This document shows positions 60,063-64,000 of a stretch of DNA of 64,000 nt, piece after piece. Location of the stretch: contig CAJFII010000008.1 in the NCBI GenBank assembly GCA_904381285.1, positions 62,001 to 126,000 of the forward strand. Direction: 5' to 3'. The translations under genes and the position numbers were made by a program. This DNA is from an uncultured Clostridia bacterium (GTDB lineage Bacteria; Bacillota; Clostridia; TANB77; CAG-508). Every line of letters begins with the position of its first letter. Position 1 is the stretch's first letter. The notes under the pieces were generated by a model. The model saw nothing but the letters and a program-made list of their open reading frames with translations, made no database searches and had not been told where the DNA came from.

Positions 60063-61700
60063 ATGCAAAAAGAAAAAAAGAAATATAAAAAAGAAAGTTT
60101 TATGCAAGGCGTATTTGCTATGATGTTTTCCCAAGTGCTAATTAAACTATTAGGGTTAGTATATAAAATGTACTTAACTAATAGAGAAGGATTTGGGGAT
60201 GAAGGAAATGCCATTTATAGTGCTGGATTTTATATATATTCACTATTATTAACCCTTTCTTCAGTAGGTGTTCCAAATGCAATATCAAAATTAGTATCTG
60301 AAAGAATAGCTTTAGGAGATAATAAAGGAGCAAATCGTATTTTTAAAATAGCATTTTTCACTTTCGGTTTATTAGGCTTTATTGGAACGATGATATTATT
60401 TTTGGGTGCTCACTATATTTCTAATGTGATTTTAAAAATTCCAGAATCAGAAATGACATTAGTTGCTTTATCACCATCTATTTTCTTTGTATCTTTAATT
60501 TGTGTAATTAGAGGATATTTTAATGGAAATGGAACATTAAAAGTAACAGCAAATTCACAAACTTTAGAACAAGTTTTTAAAACAGTATTTACAATAATAT
60601 TGGTTGAAGTTGTAGTAATTGCAACAGGGATGAATACAACAATTATGGCTGCAGGAGCAAACCTTGCAACAACAGTTGCGACAATTGGTAGTTTTATATA
60701 TTTATTTTTCTTTTATAAGAATCATAGAACATTAAATGTAAATGCACCAAATGTTATAACTAAAAAAGAAAGCATATTTAAAGTAATTAAAAAAATATTG
60801 TATGTATCTATGCCAATTTCATTAAGTGCAATTTTGTCTTCAATTAATAAAAATATAGACTCTACAACAGTAGTTAGAGGATTGAGTACTTTTATGGAAG
60901 AAAGTCAAGCTAAGATACAATATGGAATATTAAGTGGAAAAGTTGATACACTAACATCACTTCCATTATCTTTTAATATAGCATTTGCAACAGCATTAGT
61001 TCCCGCAATTTCATATGCAAGAGCAAAAAAAGATATGTCAACAGCAAATAAAAGAGTTGCTTTTTCAATTTTAGTAACAATATTAATAGGATTGCCATGT
61101 ACTGCAGGAATGTTTGTGTTTGCAGAACAAATATTACAGTTATTATTCCCAGCACAATCATCTGGAGCATTATTATTACAAATAAGTTCTATAGCAATAA
61201 TATTTACAGTTTTAGCACAAACTATAAATGGTGCATTACAAGGATTAGGGAAAGTAATGGTCCCAGCAATTGCATTTAGTGTGGGAGTAGTTGTTAAACT
61301 TATACTAAATTTAGTTTTAATACCAAACCCTGCTATTGGAATAAATGGAGCAGCTATAGGAACAATAGCTTGTAATGTAATAGCGTGCATAATAGGTTTT
61401 ACAGTATTAAAGAAGAATATGGATATAAAATTTAAATTTTCAAAATATATTTTAAAACCAATTTTTGCTACAATAATAATGTCTATATGCTCATATGCAA
61501 TTTATTTAGGAATTAATAGTATAATTCCTGGAAAAATTGCAACAATAATAGCAATCGGTTCAGCTGTTGTTATATATGCCGTAGCATTAATCGTTCTAAA
61601 TGTATTTACAAAAGAAGAGATTTTTATGATTCCTTATGGGCAAAAACTATATAAAATACTTGAAAAATTAGGAATTTACAAAGATGAAAAAACAGCTTAA
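60063..61700 (+). CDS. MATE-like lipid flippase (SpoVB / MurJ-type polysaccharide export family)
   Basis: 545 aa from the ATG at 60063, 7 bases after AAAGGA; a TTG 15 bases earlier is possible but overlaps that site. About 14 membrane helices. FMQGVFAMMFSQVLIKLLGLVYKMYLTNREG, SVGVPNAISKLVSERIALGD and ALQGLGKVMVPAIAFSVG match the stage V sporulation protein B group. Members flip lipid II-like or glycolipid precursors. Which lipid is moved is not clear. Confidence 0.85.
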   Translation: MQKEKKKYKKESFMQGVFAMMFSQVLIKLLGLVYKMYLTNREGFGDEGNAIYSAGFYIYSLLLTLSSVGVPNAISKLVSERIALGDNKGANRIFKIAFFTFGLLGFIGTMILFLGAHYISNVILKIPESEMTLVALSPSIFFVSLICVIRGYFNGNGTLKVTANSQTLEQVFKTVFTIILVEVVVIATGMNTTIMAAGANLATTVATIGSFIYLFFFYKNHRTLNVNAPNVITKKESIFKVIKKILYVSMPISLSAILSSINKNIDSTTVVRGLSTFMEESQAKIQYGILSGKVDTLTSLPLSFNIAFATALVPAISYARAKKDMSTANKRVAFSILVTILIGLPCTAGMFVFAEQILQLLFPAQSSGALLLQISSIAIIFTVLAQTINGALQGLGKVMVPAIAFSVGVVVKLILNLVLIPNPAIGINGAAIGTIACNVIACIIGFTVLKKNMDIKFKFSKYILKPIFATIIMSICSYAIYLGINSIIPGKIATIIAIGSAVVIYAVALIVLNVFTKEEIFMIPYGQKLYKILEKLGIYKDEKTA

Positions 61701-61860
61701 GAAACTATACAAAATGCCAAAATCAGAATTAACTTAGAATATCTAAGGATTATAGGAAAAAAATAATTGAAAAAAGAGGGATTTTATATTATTTTGGCGA
61801 ATAATTATATTGTAGATGAAAAAAGCTACATATAACAAAAACTTTTAGGAGGTAATTTTA

Positions 61861-62139
61861 ATGAACAAATCAGATTTAATCGCAGCTATAGCTGCTAAAA
61901 CAGGAGACACAAAAAAAAGTGCTGAAGCAACAGTTAATGCTTTTGTTGATGTTGTAACAGAATCTTTAGTAAAAGGAGACAAAGTACAATTAGTTGGATT
62001 TGGTTCTTTTGAAGTAAGAAAAAGAGCAGCTAGAAAAGGAAGAAACCCACAAACTAAAGAAGAAATCAAAATACCAGCATCTAAAGCTCCAGTTTTCAAA
62101 GCAGGAAAAGCTTTAAAAGATTTAGTTAACAAAAAATAA
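61861..62139 (+). CDS. hup: DNA-binding protein HU
   Basis: 92 aa. [48 protein letters not shown] and the C-terminal [14 protein letters not shown] are diagnostic of HU. AGGAGG precedes the ATG; strong terminator after. Confidence 0.97.
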   Translation: MNKSDLIAAIAAKTGDTKKSAEATVNAFVDVVTESLVKGDKVQLVGFGSFEVRKRAARKGRNPQTKEEIKIPASKAPVFKAGKALKDLVNKK

Positions 62140-62177
62140 GATTTGTATATGTTAATATAAACATATGAATTCATATG

Positions 62178-62208
62178 AAAAGAATGTAGACTATCTACAT
62201 TCTTTTTT
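62178..62208 (+). terminator. Rho-independent terminator after hup
   Basis: 13-bp stem AAAAGAATGTAGA/TCTACATTCTTTT, three-base loop, T-run. Confidence 0.9.
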
Positions 62209-62239
62209 AAAAAAATCATTAAAATTTTTAAAAATTCTC

Positions 62240-62269
62240 TTGACAATTTATATAAATACATATTATAAT
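62240..62269 (+). promoter_or_regulatory. Promoter of tRNA-Leu
   Basis: TTGACA (62240-62245), 18-base spacer, TATAAT (62264-62269), 33 bases before the tRNA. Confidence 0.8.
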
Positions 62270-62302
62270 TACTTTTGTCGCAAGACAAGGCCAGTTCAAA
62301 AT

Positions 62303-62390
62303 GCAGATGTGGCGGAACTGGTAGACGCACAGGACTTAAAATCCTGCGGTTGAATAAACCGTGCCGGTTCGATTCCGGCCATCTGCACCA
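62303..62390 (+). tRNA. tRNA-Leu (TAA)
   Basis: 88 nt with encoded CCA. Acceptor GCAGATG/CATCTGC, anticodon loop ACTTAAAA (anticodon TAA), long variable arm CGGTTGAATAAACCG typical of class II tRNA, T-arm GGTTCGATTCC. It is followed by element-like repeats, so it is a probable integration site. Confidence 0.96.
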
Positions 62391-62775
62391 AAAAGCCTGA
62401 AATTTAACCAATTTCAGCTTTTTTTATTTTTATTCAAAAGTATTCGAAAGTATTGATACTACTGTATTATAGCCATCTTCGTTATTCAATCTATTTTTAA
62501 AATTATTTGCCATTATTCATTATTTTTTGTTTTCTGCTCGGAATATGCTCGGAAGTTTTGCTCGAAAAAATATTCCTTGTAATAGTATTGAAATCAAGTG
62601 TTATAGAGATTTGATATGCAAATTTTCTGCTCGGGAAATTTACAAAATAAAAAAGCGCTTTAATTACAGTAATTACAAGCATTATATGACTTTTTTTGAA
62701 ATTATTCGTTGATATTTTGCTCGGAAAAATAGGGCTACTTATACATAACCCTATTCAACATTTTTTATATTTCTT
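62386..62775. repeat. Diverged long repeat, copy 1, with five TGCTCG motifs
   Basis: Begins in the tRNA-Leu 3' end (CACCAAAAA) and aligns with 63730-63985. TGCTCG occurs at 62535, 62546, 62559, 62628 and 62718. No substantial ORF. It looks like an attachment-site region with iterated protein-binding sites. Confidence 0.65.
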
Positions 62776-62779
62776 TAGA

Positions 62780-63091
62780 GATAGATTATTATATACCAAA
62801 TTTAGCAATACCTAGACATGAAAAAATTACTCTAAATAAATATGAAAGAATGAGATTAAAATGTTAAAAGAGTATAAAAAAGCTTATTATATTATAATGC
62901 TTATGAATGGAACATTAAACACACATTTGAAAGAAATTCCGGAAACAACACATACTAGAATAGAACAAATAATTAATGAACTAAAAGCAAAAAACAATTT
63001 GACTGAAGACATGAAGAATACTGATATGCTTTATTTGGTAAACACAATGAATTCAATAAAAAATCAAGCTGAGGAAGTTATATATATATAG
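62780..63091 (+). pseudogene. TnpV-family remnant
   Basis: An upstream frame reads SLEIDYYIPNLAIPRHEKI...YERMRLK then stops; the next frame (from 62861) continues LKEYKKAYYIIMLMNGTLNTHLKEI ... AEEVIYI, 76 codons. Together they follow the TnpV domain of transposon-encoded proteins (cf. 'GRMRxxYLKExRKxxY'). One base change broke the frame at RLK/YLK, without a CGG. The N-terminus is missing. Confidence 0.6.
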
Positions 63092-63299
63092 TTAATTTAT
63101 GTGTAAATGTTAAAAAAAGCAAGTGAATTTAAAAAAATAATTTGAAATTTTATGTTAAATAATGTATAATATTATTTAAGAATGATTTTTTTATAATTTA
63201 ATTCCTGTATTTACTAATTAGTGGAGGAAGTATTCTCCGACTTTTTAGTTTAACATATATAACAAGAAATCAACAATAAAAGAAAATGGAGGAATTAGT

Positions 63300-63560
63300 A
63301 TGAACGATGAAAAAATGATGGACGGTTTAAGGTCAGTATGTGGAACTATCCTTTTAATACTTTCGGTTATCACTGTAGTATTGCAGGTAGTTGCATTTAA
63401 TGCATTACGGCATGTAATTTTGTGTGGTTGTATTTTACTGTTAATTACCGTTGAATTGGTTTTTGACGGAATTTTAAAAGACAGTAAAGGAATTGCTACA
63501 CGTGGTATGTGGTATGCATTATGGTTATTCAATTTAATTATAAACTTGTTTAGCATCTAA
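63300..63560 (+). CDS. Small three-helix membrane protein of unknown function
   Basis: 86 aa, GGAGG before the ATG, a hairpin/T-run after. Hydrophobic segments at about 13-32, 34-52 and 68-84. No family recognised. It uses a CGG Arg codon (codon 37) and GC-richer codons than the core genes and lies within a likely integrative-element remnant, so probably foreign. Confidence 0.5.
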   Translation: MNDEKMMDGLRSVCGTILLILSVITVVLQVVAFNALRHVILCGCILLLITVELVFDGILKDSKGIATRGMWYALWLFNLIINLFSI

Positions 63561-63729
63561 TCATCTAAAAAAGAAAATTATTTCTTTTCCTCGTAAGAGG
63601 TTTCTTTTTTTATGAATTTTCTTATGATTTTATTTCAATTTGTAAAAAATATAATATACTTATTAAATTGATTGATATTTATATTAATCGTAAAGAGAGC
63701 CAAAAAGTTGTAGATAACTACTTCGTTGT

Positions 63730-63985
63730 CACCAAAAAATCCGAATTATTACCAAATTCAGCTTAGCTATTTTTATTATTTAATCTACTTTCAAAATTAT
63801 TTGCCATTATTCATTAATTTTAATTTTCTGCACACAATATGCACACATGATTTGCACACAAAATAATCTTTGAAATAGTATTGATATATAGCATTATAAG
63901 GTTTGACTAAAATTTTTTGTGCACACAAAAATAGGGCTACTTGCACATAACCCTATTCAACATTTTTTATATTTTTTTATCTTTC
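63730..63985. repeat. Diverged long repeat, copy 2, with TGCACA motifs
   Basis: Aligns with copy 1 at 62386-62775. TGCACA(C) is at 63829, 63840, 63853 and 63920, each in place of a TGCTCG. The start GTCACCAAAAA resembles the tRNA 3' end and flank, as expected for a duplicated attachment site. The rest of the window beyond holds nothing I can call. Confidence 0.65.
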
Positions 63986-64000
63986 TTTATTCTTAAATTT

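Noticed and set aside
62162-62177. Palindrome CATATGAATTCATATG after hup
   Set aside because: Short A/T-rich palindrome next to a terminator; no evidence of function.
62165-62353. 62-codon plus-strand ORF
   Set aside because: It spans the hup terminator and runs into tRNA-Leu.
61845-62411. 188-codon minus-strand ORF
   Set aside because: It is antisense to hup and tRNA-Leu; no ribosome binding site or family similarity.
62527-62712. 61-codon ORF across the TGCTCG repeats
   Set aside because: No ribosome binding site, composition follows the repeat and copy 2 does not keep the frame.
62780-63091. Frame break in the TnpV remnant as another programmed shift
   Set aside because: No CGG at the break; the N-terminus is degraded. 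Treated as an ordinary pseudogene.

Overview
The window reads as chromosomal DNA of a very AT-rich Bacillota lineage, most likely an uncultured gut-type Clostridia. Supporting marks are dense all-housekeeping operons, AAGGAGG-type ribosome binding sites, a T-box before serS, an L21 leader, DUF4364, a CarD-family regulator, a YlmC/YmxH PRC-barrel gene, the sporulation gene ylbJ and a SpoVB-like flippase. These point to a spore-forming ancestor. No rRNA operon or CRISPR array was seen.

Layout. 1-7.5 kb: tgt (its start codon is one base outside the window), a WG-repeat membrane protein, a TIGR04086-type membrane protein, dut, carD, then dnaG-rpoD. 7.6-15.6 kb: a GT-C-like membrane protein, lspA, tagA, two pseudouridine synthases, an S1-domain protein, a replication-relaxation-like protein and ppaC. 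15.6-22.2 kb: a second WG-type surface protein, deoD, rimO, an ArsP_2-like transporter, mscL with a zinc ribbon, and an ORF6N protein. 22.3-29.6 kb: mfd, a SpoU methyltransferase, DUF4364, engB and serS with its T-box. 29.7-30.4 kb: an IS200-type element. 30.6-39.4 kb: an AEH-motif membrane protein, ylmC, tRNA-Met, scpB, proS, asnS, aspS, a TVP38/VTT protein and alkD. 39.9-41.6 kb: a pilin-like gene whose 3' end looks like a diversity-generating-retroelement target, followed by two hairpins and an Rpn-type pseudogene. 41.6-47 kb: rplU-rpmA-trpS-obg, lexA, rplM-rpsI. 47-57.4 kb: htrA, a pseudopilin, rnhB, pdp, ylbJ, an rpiB-like gene, a tagO-rubredoxin fusion, hslO and mnmA. 57.4-62.4 kb: a VirD4/TraG-like ATPase, a flippase, hup and tRNA-Leu. 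62.4-64 kb: remnants of an integrative element at tRNA-Leu with two diverged repeats.

Most striking observation. Four otherwise intact genes (WG-type protein, SpoU methyltransferase, YlmC, TVP38/VTT) are each broken by one reading-frame change. In all four the break is exactly at a CGG codon, and skipping the C (+1, reading GGN as Gly) restores the family-typical protein. I found no in-frame CGG in any conserved housekeeping gene of the window. The only other in-frame CGGs (four codons) are in three accessory-looking genes. This suggests that CGG is hungry or unassigned here and that +1 frameshifting at CGG is tolerated or programmed. The statement rests on reading by eye and has not been computed.

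Working together: tagO and tagA are the first two steps of wall teichoic acid linkage-unit synthesis. The two pilin-like proteins, WG-type proteins, DUF3298 protein and HtrA form an envelope/surface set. Five aminoacyl-tRNA synthetases, two tRNAs, ribosomal proteins, Obg, EngB, RimO, MnmA and pseudouridine synthases make this a translation-heavy region.
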